Part shown: piece by piece, positions 37,767 to 47,080 of the stretch | Numbering within the stretch: the stretch's first letter is position 1 | Layout: every line of letters begins with the position of its first letter | NCBI RefSeq assembly: GCF_900102915.1 | Contig: NZ_FNGG01000002.1 | Coordinates: 399,097 to 463,096 of the forward strand | From: Salinimicrobium catena | Lineage (GTDB): Bacteria > Bacteroidota > Bacteroidia > Flavobacteriales > Flavobacteriaceae | Direction: 5' to 3' | Length of the DNA: 64,000 nucleotides | The notes under the pieces: model-generated | Database searches by the model: none | The model's input: the letters and a program-made list of their open reading frames with translations, nothing else | What the model was told of the DNA's origin: nothing | Translations under genes and position numbers: made by a program

Positions 37767-37809
37767 GTATTTGCCCAACTTTAAATTTTTAAGCTGAAAG
37801 GGATAGATT

Positions 37810-38961
37810 ATGAAAGGGGATAGCGCCTATAAAAGCCTGTTTGAAATAGATAAGAACCTGGATAGATTGGTGAAGGAGATCGATGTGCTAAATTACCTCA
37901 ATCCGCTGAATATTGAACAGGAAAAGAAAAGGTTTTTTACCTCGAAATTCTCTGAAGATCCGGTTTTCAATTACCGGAAGGTTAAGTTCAATCCCTTCAA
38001 CCTGCAGCGTGAATTTTTCAGTCAGCGGCTTGAGGATATCCCCGATGAGGATATCAGGAAGCTTTACCATGATACCATTTATGAATATTCAGGCCTGGTA
38101 CAATGTGTGGCTACAGTGGGCCAGGGAAAGAAATTCTTTTATAACTCGCTTCGGGTGTTTGGAACCCCACAGGAAAAGGATGTCAAAAATGCCAAATTCA
38201 TTCTGCATTTCCACAAGGAAGAGGATGCCGAGGAAATGATCCCCCGGTACAATGCCGACCAGGCGCAGGCGTACTTTCAGGCTTTTGGCGAAAAATATCC
38301 TTTCAAATTCAAGATAAGGCAATCCAACAGTATAACGGCTGCAGCCATGGCTTTGAACACCACCCAGACCCTGGTGGTTAAAAAGAACCGGAAATTTAGC
38401 GATAATGACCTCAAGATACTCGCCAATCACGAGATAGGGGTGAACATGCTCACTACTTTCAACGGACTCAATCAACCCCTGCGCATCTTTTCCCACGGAT
38501 TTGCGAACAACAACCTTACGCAGGCGGGACTTGCTGCTTTTAGCGAATACATGAGCGACAGCCTTACCTTGAAGCGAATGAAGGAACTGGCATACCGTGT
38601 TTTGGCGGCAGACAGCCTCATTAAAGGATATTCCTTCAGCGACACGTTTGACCTGCTTTACAGTCAGTACAAACTTGACAGGGAGACTTCCTGGTCCATT
38701 ACTTTAAGGGCACACAGGGGCGGCGGCTTCACGAAAGATTACCAGTACCTTTCTGGTCTAAAAAAGGTGTATGATTACTATTCTTCCGGAAAAGATATGG
38801 GTATACTGCTCACTGGTAAAGTAGGGCTGGAAGATGTGGACCTTATTAAAAAGCTTCAGAAGAAAGAGCTCGCCGAAAAGAATAAATTTTATACCCATTC
38901 TTTCCACGAGAACAAGAACACCAATGATAAATTGGAGTTCCTGCTGAGCAATCTCAAATAA
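37810..38961 (+). CDS. QEGLA-family (DUF1704/MATCAP-like) protein with altered metal site
   Basis: A 383-residue protein of the family named 'flavohemoglobin expression-modulating QEGLA motif protein', which is related to tubulin carboxypeptidase MATCAP. The usual members have HExxxH and QEGLA motifs that build a zinc peptidase site. Here the first reads HEIGVN (207-212), with Asn replacing the second His, and the second reads QAGLA (238-242), with Ala replacing Glu. The flanking sequence (MLTTFNGLNQPLR, FSEYMSD) still aligns well. So the fold should be kept but zinc catalysis may be lost. No signal peptide. The function is unknown; the gene follows a palindrome at 37750. Confidence 0.82.
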   Translation: MKGDSAYKSLFEIDKNLDRLVKEIDVLNYLNPLNIEQEKKRFFTSKFSEDPVFNYRKVKFNPFNLQREFFSQRLEDIPDEDIRKLYHDTIYEYSGLVQCVATVGQGKKFFYNSLRVFGTPQEKDVKNAKFILHFHKEEDAEEMIPRYNADQAQAYFQAFGEKYPFKFKIRQSNSITAAAMALNTTQTLVVKKNRKFSDNDLKILANHEIGVNMLTTFNGLNQPLRIFSHGFANNNLTQAGLAAFSEYMSDSLTLKRMKELAYRVLAADSLIKGYSFSDTFDLLYSQYKLDRETSWSITLRAHRGGGFTKDYQYLSGLKKVYDYYSSGKDMGILLTGKVGLEDVDLIKKLQKKELAEKNKFYTHSFHENKNTNDKLEFLLSNLK

Positions 38962-38968
38962 ACCCTGT

Positions 38969-39382
38969 CTACTTCAGGAAAAGAGCCCGTTCCTCATCTG
39001 TAGGGATCATGCAGCTCTCTTTTTTGCCAAACCATTTGTAGCGGTTATTAGCGATGAACTCATAGATGCTGTCCCTGAAACCTTCCGGCAGGGGTTTAAA
39101 AAACCTGAGCCAGCGATAACCCTTCAGGTGCTTGGCGATCTCTATGGCCGCCGTAGATTTGTTGTAATAGGCTACTCCTGGTTCGATTAGAATGATAGAG
39201 TCAATATTTTCAGTATCTATGCCACGCTCATTAACGATCTGTAAACCTACATCGCTTTGCAATGGGGCAAACCTGAAAGTGTCCTGCGTGTCATTTTTGA
39301 TGATGGTTTGCACCGCGCGATTGCACAGCGTACAGACCCCGTCAAAGAGAATGATCTTTTTGTTGTCCGGAAAATTTACCAT
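38969..39382 (-). CDS. DCC family thiol-disulfide oxidoreductase
   Basis: A 137-residue thioredoxin-like protein with the DxxCxxC motif near its N-terminus (LFDGVCTLCNRAVQ), which names the DCC family (DUF393). It is predicted to be a cytosolic or membrane-associated redox protein of unknown substrate. The C-terminal half has the family RYRWFGK segment. It converges with the QEGLA-family gene, 7 bases away, and lies 13 bases after mutS2, with which it may be co-transcribed. Confidence 0.9.
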   Translation of the reverse strand: MVNFPDNKKIILFDGVCTLCNRAVQTIIKNDTQDTFRFAPLQSDVGLQIVNERGIDTENIDSIILIEPGVAYYNKSTAAIEIAKHLKGYRWLRFFKPLPEGFRDSIYEFIANNRYKWFGKKESCMIPTDEERALFLK

Positions 39383-39395
39383 AATTCTTCTTTTT

Positions 39396-41567
39396 CTATT
39401 TTTTTCGTTGTACTAGCTCCAGTTTTTCTACCGAAACTGACGTTGTAAAAATGCCGTAATTCACCTTGGCATTTCCTTTTTCTATGCTGTCAATGCTGCC
39501 AACAGCCTTTCCATCCTGCATCCTTACGCGGTCTCCCACTTTGAGTACGGGTTTTGGCTTCGCAATTTCTTCTTTCTTTTCGGCTTCCTGTTTTTCTTTT
39601 TTCTTTTTCCTTATTTCCTTCACCTTTTTCTCGGCCTCCTGCTGCACCTTCTTTTCTTTGGCCTTTTCAGCTTTTTTCTGTTGTGCCGAAAGTTTCTTTC
39701 TTTTTGAATTTTCTACCTCCACGATCTTCAGGAATTCGCCTATCAGCTCTTTTTTCTTCTTGTTGTTGAAGTATTTTTCGCTGATGTCATTGATCTTATT
39801 TCCAAGATAGATCAGTCTCTGATTGCTATCGTATAACTCCTGAAAATTCTCCAGTTTCTGCTGAATGCGCTCATTGGTCTCTTCCAGCTTTTTCTTTTCG
39901 GTTTCAGCCTTTTGTTCCTTGGTCTTTAAGGCATCTGTGGTCTTCTGAAGTTTGGAACGTTCCTTTTGCAGATTTGCTATACTTTTATCGAATCTTATCT
40001 TGCCTCTTTCCACCTTCTTCTTGGAACGGTTGATCAGGCTATACGGGATCCCGTTCTTTTGGGCCACCTCGAAAGTAAAACTGCTCCCGGCTTCTCCCAT
40101 GTGCAATTTATACAGCGGTTCCAGCGAGCGCGAATCGAACAACATGTTGGCGTTGGTGATATTCGGTAATTCGTTCGCCAGCATTTTCAGGTTCGCGTAA
40201 TGAGTGGTTAGGATCCCGAAAGATTCCTTTTCATAGAACACTTCCAAAAAGGTTTCCGCCAGGGCTCCTCCCAATTCCGGGTCACTCCCCGTTCCAAACT
40301 CGTCTATCAAAAACAGCGTTTTATCATCGCATTTCCGAAGAAAATAGTTCATGTTCTTCAGGCGATAACTGTAGGTGCTTAAATGGTTCTCGATACTCTG
40401 ATTGTCTCCGATATCAGTAAGTATCTTATTGAACAAACAAACCCTGCTGTATTCATGCACGGGAATGAGCATTCCGCTTTGCAGCATAAGCTGCAACAAT
40501 CCCACTGTTTTTAGGGTGATACTTTTTCCGCCGGCATTGGGCCCCGAAATAACGATGATACGCTGTTCCTTGTTCAGTTTTATGGTCTGCGGAAAAGTTT
40601 TCTCGCCTGTTCTCCTGTTGTTCAGCAACAACAACGGGTGATAGGCATCGATCATCTCCAGCTCCCTCTCTCGGGTCACTTTTGGAAGAACTGCGTTCAT
40701 GTCCATGCCATACCTGGCCTTTGCAGCGATCACATCAATGTCACTGAGCAGGTCCTGGTATTCTATCAAAAGCTCCCGGTAAGGCCGTACAAAACTGGTA
40801 AGCCCCTTTAAAATGGCTTTTATTTCCTCCTTTTCCTCATACTGCAGGTTGTTGAGTTCGCGGGTATGAATGTGGGTGGCTTCAGGCTGAATATAAACAA
40901 TGCTGCCGGTTTTTGAATTCCCCAGGATACTTCCCTTCACCTTGCGGCGGTGCATGGCCGAAACGGCAAGTACCCGAATGTTTTCCACAACCGTTTCTCT
41001 GATGTCATCCAGGTAGCCCAGACTGTTATAGTGGGTAAGCGCGCTGCCAAAACTGGAATTGATCTGGCCTTTTACCCGGTTGATCTTTCTTCTTATCTCC
41101 TCGAGAAGAGGAGAAGCATCATCCTTAACCTCGCCGTAGCGGTCGATCTTTTTGTTGATGTTCTCAATGATCGCCGGGGTATATTCTATTTCTCCCGTTG
41201 TCTTTCGCAGGGCGGGGTAGATATCTTCAAATTTTTCAAAGAACTTGATCTGGGTATTCACCGTTTCCGAAATGGCGCTGATCTTTCTAAATCCCTGAGC
41301 CTCCAGCATGGTATCTTCAATGCCCAGCATCTTGATCTCGTGATCTATGGCATCGAATCCGTGATTGGGGATCCTGCTTTCCTGCTGATAGGAAGACACA
41401 TATTCGTTGGTCTGGCGCAGGGAAAAAAGCGTTTTTTCGTAGCTTGAAAAAGGTGAAATGTTCAAAACCTTTTCTTTTCCCGGGCCTGTTACCGTCAACT
41501 TGCTTATTTGCTGGCAAACGGTAGGAAATTCAAGATCAGAAAGAGTCTTAGCTGTAATTTTAATCAT
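39396..41567 (-). CDS. mutS2: MutS2-type ATPase lacking the Smr domain
   Basis: A 723-residue MutS-family DNA-binding ATPase. Core helical lever and clamp regions come first. The ATPase follows with Walker A (SGPNAGGKSITLKT), Walker B (FLIDEFGTGSDPE) and the dimer His in THYANLKM. After it comes a long Lys/Glu-rich coiled coil (about 510-670) and a short beta domain (VGDRVRMQDGKAVGSIDSI). The C-terminal Smr endonuclease of classical MutS2 is missing, as is common in Bacteroidota. Roles known in the family are suppression of recombination and rescue of collided ribosomes; the latter normally needs Smr. It is divergent from ung. Confidence 0.9.
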   Translation of the reverse strand: MIKITAKTLSDLEFPTVCQQISKLTVTGPGKEKVLNISPFSSYEKTLFSLRQTNEYVSSYQQESRIPNHGFDAIDHEIKMLGIEDTMLEAQGFRKISAISETVNTQIKFFEKFEDIYPALRKTTGEIEYTPAIIENINKKIDRYGEVKDDASPLLEEIRRKINRVKGQINSSFGSALTHYNSLGYLDDIRETVVENIRVLAVSAMHRRKVKGSILGNSKTGSIVYIQPEATHIHTRELNNLQYEEKEEIKAILKGLTSFVRPYRELLIEYQDLLSDIDVIAAKARYGMDMNAVLPKVTRERELEMIDAYHPLLLLNNRRTGEKTFPQTIKLNKEQRIIVISGPNAGGKSITLKTVGLLQLMLQSGMLIPVHEYSRVCLFNKILTDIGDNQSIENHLSTYSYRLKNMNYFLRKCDDKTLFLIDEFGTGSDPELGGALAETFLEVFYEKESFGILTTHYANLKMLANELPNITNANMLFDSRSLEPLYKLHMGEAGSSFTFEVAQKNGIPYSLINRSKKKVERGKIRFDKSIANLQKERSKLQKTTDALKTKEQKAETEKKKLEETNERIQQKLENFQELYDSNQRLIYLGNKINDISEKYFNNKKKKELIGEFLKIVEVENSKRKKLSAQQKKAEKAKEKKVQQEAEKKVKEIRKKKKEKQEAEKKEEIAKPKPVLKVGDRVRMQDGKAVGSIDSIEKGNAKVNYGIFTTSVSVEKLELVQRKK

Positions 41568-41588
41568 ATGTAATATTCCCTACTTTTG
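41558..41588 (+). promoter_or_regulatory. Probable promoter of ung
   Basis: TTTT (41558-41561), a 19-base spacer and TACTTTTG (41581-41588, exact TAnnTTTG match). It overlaps the mutS2 start region and puts the transcript start about 19 bases before the ung ATG. Confidence 0.5.
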
Positions 41589-41613
41589 AGGATGCGGCAA
41601 TTTAATTAATATT

Positions 41614-42279
41614 ATGAAGGATTTCTTACCCCCCGATTGGAAAATTAAGTTAAATGATGAGCTTGAAAAGCCGTATTTTAAGGAACTTCTAAGCTTTGTT
41701 GAAAAAGAATACGAAGAAAAGGAATGCTTTCCTGATCCCGAAAATATCTTTAAGGCTTTTGAACTTTCCTCTTTTGACGAGACGAAGGTGGTAATAATTG
41801 GTCAAGATCCGTACCATGGATTTGGACAGGCGCACGGACTGTGTTTTTCGGTACAGCCCGATGCAAAGATCCCGCCGTCTCTTCGGAATATTTACCGGGA
41901 AATACATGATGATCTTGGAAAACCTGTTCCTGCAACAGGAAACCTGCGGCATTGGGCCGAGCAGGGTGTGATGATGTTGAATACCACTTTGACCGTGAGG
42001 GAAGGAAAAGCCGGATCTCACGCCGGGAAAGGATGGGAGATCTTTACAGATGCAGTCATCAGGCTGCTTTCCGAAGAAAGAGAAAACCTGGTCTTCCTCT
42101 TATGGGGTGGGCCGGCTCAGAAAAAGGGCAAAAAAATAGATGCTACCAGACACCTTGTACTTACCGGCGGACATCCTTCTCCGTTAGCGGCCAATCGCGG
42201 TTATTGGTTCGGGAACAGACACTTCAGCAAGACCAATGAGTATTTGACCGCTAGAGGAAAAAAACCGATAGATTGGTGA
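41614..42279 (+). CDS. ung: Uracil-DNA glycosylase
   Basis: Family 1 UDG that removes uracil from DNA in base-excision repair. The catalytic water-activating motif GQDPYHG is present with Asp65, and the C-terminal HPSPLAANRGYWFG motif supplies His187 and the DNA-intercalating loop. Length (221 residues) is normal. It starts at ATG 41614. Its stop directly abuts the stop of the convergent solute-binding-like gene with no bases between, so no separate terminator is available. Confidence 0.97.
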   Translation: MKDFLPPDWKIKLNDELEKPYFKELLSFVEKEYEEKECFPDPENIFKAFELSSFDETKVVIIGQDPYHGFGQAHGLCFSVQPDAKIPPSLRNIYREIHDDLGKPVPATGNLRHWAEQGVMMLNTTLTVREGKAGSHAGKGWEIFTDAVIRLLSEERENLVFLLWGGPAQKKGKKIDATRHLVLTGGHPSPLAANRGYWFGNRHFSKTNEYLTARGKKPIDW

Positions 42280-43137
42280 TCAGCTCCAATGGTTTGCCAG
42301 GAAAAAAGCGTTTTCCTTTTTTTCTGAAATAAGCCCCAGCTCCTCCAGCTGCTCCTGTACTTTATTGATCTCCATGACCGAGATCTGTTTCTGACTCCAG
42401 GTAGTTATTTTGAGCCATTGTTTGATATCTTCTAGTTTTTGATCGTATTTTTTCGCGAGGGCAGACTCTATCCCGGGGATTTGCTTGAACCTTGCCGTAA
42501 CCTCGTTTAGGGTGTGAAGCATGGTTTGCATGGCTGCAGGATTCCTGTCTATAAAATCTTCCCGCACGGCGATCACAAAACAGGACCAGGGAGTTGGGCA
42601 ATCGGCAAGTCGTCTAAAGATCCCTTTATCTACCAAAGGCTTGGTCGTGAAGTGTTCCCACATAAAGTATCCTGCCTTTCCTGCCTGTAAAGCTTCGATT
42701 GCCCCGTTAATATCTCCTACTACCTCGAACTCAAGCTCTGCAGGATCCCATCCCAGGTTCTTAGCATTTACATAGGCCATAAGATGCGAACCAGAGCCGT
42801 AACGGCTTATGGCTACCTTGGTATTCTTGAGGTCGTCCAGCCTTCTGTACGGTGAATTCGCTGCAACGTGTATGCCCCAGATGAGGGGAGAAGCGATATA
42901 TTCCTGCACGATCTTCGCATTATTGCCATTGAGAATATCTTTCACTATGCCTTCGGTGAGGATCACGGCCGCGTCAATTTCTTTGTTTCGCAAGGCTTTG
43001 CACATGGCGCCGGTGCCGTCGGGAAAATCGCGCCATTTTACATCCAGGTTATTTCTTCTGAAGGTACCGTCGTCTATGCACAAGTGCCAGGGCAGGTTAA
43101 AATGTTCGGGTACACCTCCTACTTTAATGGTTTTCAT
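42280..43137 (-). CDS. Solute-binding-protein-like domain without signal peptide
   Basis: A 285-residue type 2 periplasmic-binding-protein fold of the NitT/TauT (SsuA/ThiY-like) type: KVGGVPEHFNLPWHLCIDDGTFRRNNLDV, then AAVILTEGIVKDIL and GSGSHLMAYVNAK. It has no signal peptide or lipobox, and no transporter permease or ATPase is nearby, so it is probably cytosolic. Related cytosolic proteins act as metabolic enzymes (for example MqnA/MqnD or THI5-like proteins) or sensors. Its ATG overlaps the ppk1 stop (4 bases), so it is coupled to polyphosphate kinase. The ligand is unknown. Confidence 0.8.
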   Translation of the reverse strand: MKTIKVGGVPEHFNLPWHLCIDDGTFRRNNLDVKWRDFPDGTGAMCKALRNKEIDAAVILTEGIVKDILNGNNAKIVQEYIASPLIWGIHVAANSPYRRLDDLKNTKVAISRYGSGSHLMAYVNAKNLGWDPAELEFEVVGDINGAIEALQAGKAGYFMWEHFTTKPLVDKGIFRRLADCPTPWSCFVIAVREDFIDRNPAAMQTMLHTLNEVTARFKQIPGIESALAKKYDQKLEDIKQWLKITTWSQKQISVMEINKVQEQLEELGLISEKKENAFFLANHWS

Positions 43138-45185
43138 TCGGAATGTTTTTCTTTGAGGTAATTGTAAATTTCGTATTGGGACCTGATGGCTTTTTCTCCT
43201 GATTTCCTCTTCACAAATCTATTGCTTTCTTCGGCATCCTGCACGCGTGCCTTCACGTTGTCCTTAAGCTGAATGTTGAGTATATCTTTGAATTCCTGTG
43301 CGATATCTTTATCACAGATGGGCGCGATCACTTCGATCCTTCTGTCCAGATTTCGGGTCATCCAGTCGGCGCTTCCAAAATAGATCTCCTCATTCCCGTC
43401 ATTTTCGAACAGGTAGATCCTGCCGTGTTCGAGGTACCGGTCTACTATGCTAGTGATGTAGATGTTCTCGCTTAATTTTTCGATTCCCGGAAGGAGACAG
43501 CTAAATCCTCTTACCAATAATCTTATTTTGACGCCCGCTTCGCTGGCCTTATAGAGCAGTTCAATGATCTCTTTGTCCTCAAGGCTGTTCATTTTCGCAG
43601 TGATACCCGATTTTTTACCCAGGCGCGCATTTTCTATCTCTCGGTTGATCAGATCGGTAAAAACCTTTCGGGTCGAAAAGGGGCTTATAAGCAGGTGTTT
43701 TGCCCTGGGAATGATCAATTCCCCTTCCAGCACCTGGAAGACCCTGGAAAGTTCTGACGTGATCTTCTCGTGGGTGGTGAAAATGGCATGGTCGCAATAG
43801 ATCTTGGCAGTTTTGCTGTTGAAATTACCGGTGCCTATGTAGGCGTAGTTCTTTAAGTCATCTCCCTCTTTCCTGGTGATAAGCAGGATCTTGGAGTGCA
43901 CCTTAATTTTTGGGTAGCTGTATATGACAGTGGCTCCCTTTTCCTCGAACTTCCTGCCCCAGTCAATATTGTTGCGCTCATCGAATCTGGCTTTGGCCTC
44001 GATAAAAACAGTGACCTTTTTGCCGTTCTCAAGAGCCGAGAGCAGGGCAGAGGTTACCTTTGATTTATCAGCAATGCGGTAGATGGACATCTTGATCTCC
44101 TGTACATCCTTGTCAACAGAAGCCTGCTGCAAAAAACGCTCTACATAATCAAAGGGCATGTAAGGGAAATGAACCGCGATGTCTTTTTTGGCAATTTCCT
44201 TGAAATAATCATCGGTTTTCTCCAGGACCTTATGCTTTATTGGCGGGAGAGGCTTAAAATGAAGATCAGGGTTATCGGTAGGATCGGGAAAATCAAAGAA
44301 ATCACTGAAGTTATGATATTTTCCACCCGGCATCATGTCTATCTTTCCCAGCCCTAAAGTTTTCCTCAGGATCTTCTGGTCTCCTTTGGGCATTTCGGCA
44401 TCATATAACAGCCGGGTAGGCTGCCCGTCTGTTCGTTGTTTCAGGGATTCATAGATCTTTTCAGCCAGCAGGCCGTCCACGTCATCGTCAATGTATAACT
44501 CGGCGTCACGAGACAACTTTATTTCGTAGACACCTTCTATCTTATGATCGGTAAAGAGTTCGGGTATTCGGGCGGTGATGATATCATCCAGGAAAGTGAT
44601 CTTGTGTTTAGGTCCATTGGAGGTGAAGTAGATGAACCTTCCGCAATCCTCGACCGGCACGTTTACAATTCCGAAGTTATCTTCATCCTTGAACGTCACC
44701 AGCAGGTACAGCAGATTGTTCTCCAGGAAAAGGTCCTGGCCTTTTTCGTAGGCCACCACCTGGGGCTTTACGCAATCTGCTATCTTGTGAAAATACTTGG
44801 CGGCAAACTCTTCCTGAAGCTCGTCAAAATCCTCCCTGTGCACCAGGAAAATACCTTTTTTCTCTAACTCCGGAATGATCTCCTCTCTGTATACTTCCCC
44901 AAATTTTTCCTGTTGTTCTTTTACGATCTCCAGGATCTCCTTGACGGTTTGGCTGGGTTTCAAAGCGAGTTTCTTCCGAAGTCTTTTTCGCACCCTCTTC
45001 ATCTGCCGTAATTGGGAAACGCGCACCCTGAAATATTCATCCAGGTTCATGGAAAATATGGCCAAAAATTTAAGTTTTTCGTACAGGGGAGTGGAAGGGT
45101 CCTGTGCCTCCTGTAAAACTCTTTCGTTAAAACTCAGCCAATTTAGATCTCGGTGCCTTAATTTGATTTCCTCAGGCTTCAGCAT
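43134..45185 (-). CDS. ppk1: Polyphosphate kinase 1
   Basis: Makes inorganic polyphosphate from ATP, reversibly, through a phospho-His intermediate. The family layout of N, H, C1 and C2 domains is seen. The N domain has HRDLNWLSFNERVLQEA. The C1 region has the phosphorylated His in KIKVHSKILL, and C2 has IGTGNFNSKTAKIYCDH with the second conserved His. The frame opens at TTG 45203, but ATG 45185 (MLKPEEIK) is preferred and gives 683 residues. It is fifth in a leftward operon, followed by the overlapping solute-binding-like gene. Confidence 0.95.
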   Translation of the reverse strand: MLKPEEIKLRHRDLNWLSFNERVLQEAQDPSTPLYEKLKFLAIFSMNLDEYFRVRVSQLRQMKRVRKRLRKKLALKPSQTVKEILEIVKEQQEKFGEVYREEIIPELEKKGIFLVHREDFDELQEEFAAKYFHKIADCVKPQVVAYEKGQDLFLENNLLYLLVTFKDEDNFGIVNVPVEDCGRFIYFTSNGPKHKITFLDDIITARIPELFTDHKIEGVYEIKLSRDAELYIDDDVDGLLAEKIYESLKQRTDGQPTRLLYDAEMPKGDQKILRKTLGLGKIDMMPGGKYHNFSDFFDFPDPTDNPDLHFKPLPPIKHKVLEKTDDYFKEIAKKDIAVHFPYMPFDYVERFLQQASVDKDVQEIKMSIYRIADKSKVTSALLSALENGKKVTVFIEAKARFDERNNIDWGRKFEEKGATVIYSYPKIKVHSKILLITRKEGDDLKNYAYIGTGNFNSKTAKIYCDHAIFTTHEKITSELSRVFQVLEGELIIPRAKHLLISPFSTRKVFTDLINREIENARLGKKSGITAKMNSLEDKEIIELLYKASEAGVKIRLLVRGFSCLLPGIEKLSENIYITSIVDRYLEHGRIYLFENDGNEEIYFGSADWMTRNLDRRIEVIAPICDKDIAQEFKDILNIQLKDNVKARVQDAEESNRFVKRKSGEKAIRSQYEIYNYLKEKHSE

Positions 45186-45253
45186 AGAGAGGTGTTTTCT
45201 CAAAAATACAAATATGCGGTGCTCCTGATTTTAATATTCTGTTAAATGAAAAA

Positions 45254-46129
45254 TTAGGCTTCCGTTAGTTTTTCCAGGCAATATCTAATCGTCTCATCTA
45301 CAGCTTTTACGCCATCTTTGGTAAATTCACCCGTCGCCCGGTTGGCAATGATCGCGTTAAGCGAGAGCGCTTTATGGCCCAGCAATTTGGACAATCCAAA
45401 AATCGCCGAAGTCTCCATTTCCAGGTTGGTGATCCTTTTTCCTTTGAACTCGAAAGTAGCTATCTTGTCGCGAAGATTGCCGTCTTTTAAGGGGAGTCGC
45501 AATACCCTTCCCTGTGGCGCGTAGAAGCCAACGTTAGAACCTGTAAAGCCTTCATAAACGCCGGGAGACATGAATTTTTCTGCAAGCGCTTCATCACTGG
45601 GTACCACGTAAGGTTTGCTGTTTCGGGCATAGATATCAAGATGCTCTTCAAGAGCCTGGTTGAAATCCTGCAACTGTACCTGTTCACTCTGGTAAAAATG
45701 CAACACTGTATCGAAACCTACTCCCAGTTTGCTCACTACAATGGAATCAACAGGGATATCAGCCTGAATGGAACCTGAGGTTCCCACTCTCACGATGGTA
45801 AGGCTGGTTTTCTTCTCTTTGATCTGCCGGGTTTCAAAATCGATATTTACAAGCGCGTCAAGCTCGTTCAACACAATGTCTATGTTGTCTGTTCCTATTC
45901 CTGTGGAAAGGACAGAGATCCTTTTGCCTTTATAAGTTCCGGTTTGAGTATGAAATTCTCTTTTCTGGACCACATGTTCAATAGTATCGAAATATTGAGT
46001 GATCTTTCCCACCCGGTCCTGGTCGCCCACCAAAATAACGGTGTCGGCTATTTGTTCGGGAAGCAGGTTAAGGTGATAGATGCTTCCGTCTTTGTTCAGA
46101 ATTAATTCTGAAGCTGCTAAATGATTCAT
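45254..46129 (-). CDS. Nucleoside phosphorylase (PNP/UDP family)
   Basis: Cleaves a nucleoside with phosphate to the base and ribose-1-phosphate. The 291-residue chain has the NP-I signatures: ILVGDQDRV near the start, STGIGTDNIDIV, RVGTSGSIQADIP (phosphate/ribose site) and the C-terminal NLEMETSAIFGL, where Glu-Met-Glu binds the ribose. The sequence is closest in style to uridine phosphorylase, but the base specificity cannot be assigned. It is co-transcribed with DUF1835 (one-base gap) upstream and ppk1 (68 bases) downstream. Confidence 0.92.
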   Translation of the reverse strand: MNHLAASELILNKDGSIYHLNLLPEQIADTVILVGDQDRVGKITQYFDTIEHVVQKREFHTQTGTYKGKRISVLSTGIGTDNIDIVLNELDALVNIDFETRQIKEKKTSLTIVRVGTSGSIQADIPVDSIVVSKLGVGFDTVLHFYQSEQVQLQDFNQALEEHLDIYARNSKPYVVPSDEALAEKFMSPGVYEGFTGSNVGFYAPQGRVLRLPLKDGNLRDKIATFEFKGKRITNLEMETSAIFGLSKLLGHKALSLNAIIANRATGEFTKDGVKAVDETIRYCLEKLTEA

Positions 46130-46130
46130 A

Positions 46131-47066
46131 TTAAAGTTTTAGTAGGTCGTGGCTGTCAGGGTCGTAGAGAAAATCATATTTTCTGACGCCACCATAAAAT
46201 TCGTTGTCTTTTAACCTTTGGTAGAAATTCTTGGAGCCGGAAAGGGCCTTTTCCCCATCCTCGTTCAGGCGGATGCGGTCGTCTGAGACTGTATAAAAAT
46301 CGCGAAGTTTATCGATCACCCGTTGCATTTGCACGTCCACATAGCCGTAGTAGCCCTGGTATTTAAGGGCATAACCCAGCAACTGGTGAAGCGTGGTGAT
46401 CTCATGCCTGTTAATGAGTTTCAGCACGTTGATCTCAAGAGTGTTTAACCCGGTCTTGGCACTGGGGAACCGCTCTATATGTGCCCTTATGCTGCTGGCC
46501 AGGTATTCGAAATTGGTAGATTTCTTGATCTCGGCAGGCAGCCTTTTTGGGTTTTTACCGCAATACAGTTCCCAGATCAGTTCGGCTGTGCTAACATCGT
46601 CATCGGTAAGCGGGATGCGTTGTTCGTAGTGTTTTTCAAGCCTTTCTTCGGAAAGTTCCGAAAGCGGGATCATTTCTTCTTCTCCTTCAAGTTTTCGGCT
46701 ACAAACCAGCGACACAGGATCGTTCTTCTTGTTCTGAAGCAAAAAGGCGATCACGGCCAGCATGTTCATATGGGAAAAGAGATCGAACTCGAACCAGAGC
46801 ACGATCTCATCGTAATTATTTATGATAGCCAGCTTTTCCAGTTCTGAAACGAACTTTTCATGATAGTCATGTTTTGCAATACCGTAATTTTCTTTCAGGA
46901 ATTTTCTGCGCAATTTTAAAAACTCTGCATCTCCAACGTCCTGCGAGGCAGGACCTTCACAAAGCATTTCCCTCCAGGTGATAAGATCTCCCGGAAGTTT
47001 CATTTCGGTGATCTTTTGTGTAAGATCATCGCCGTTGGTGATGTGCAAAAGTTTTTTGTCTTGCAT
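46131..47066 (-). CDS. DUF1835 domain protein
   Basis: A 311-residue cytosolic protein with an N-terminal DUF1835 domain (LLHITNGDDLTQKI; WREMLCEGP; ELEKLAIINNYDEIVLWFEFDLFSHMN) and a C-terminal winged-helix-like part (about 215-290, with LNTLEINVLKLINRHEITTLHQL). No catalytic function is established for the family. It lies 14 bases after the SUI1 gene and one base before the nucleoside phosphorylase, inside the ppk1 operon. Confidence 0.88.
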   Translation of the reverse strand: MQDKKLLHITNGDDLTQKITEMKLPGDLITWREMLCEGPASQDVGDAEFLKLRRKFLKENYGIAKHDYHEKFVSELEKLAIINNYDEIVLWFEFDLFSHMNMLAVIAFLLQNKKNDPVSLVCSRKLEGEEEMIPLSELSEERLEKHYEQRIPLTDDDVSTAELIWELYCGKNPKRLPAEIKKSTNFEYLASSIRAHIERFPSAKTGLNTLEINVLKLINRHEITTLHQLLGYALKYQGYYGYVDVQMQRVIDKLRDFYTVSDDRIRLNEDGEKALSGSKNFYQRLKDNEFYGGVRKYDFLYDPDSHDLLKL

Positions 47067-47080
47067 ATTTAGAAAATTGA

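Noticed and set aside
42280-43137. Periplasmic component of an ABC importer
   Set aside because: No signal peptide or lipobox and no permease or ATPase gene nearby; the coupling to ppk1 suggests a cytosolic role.
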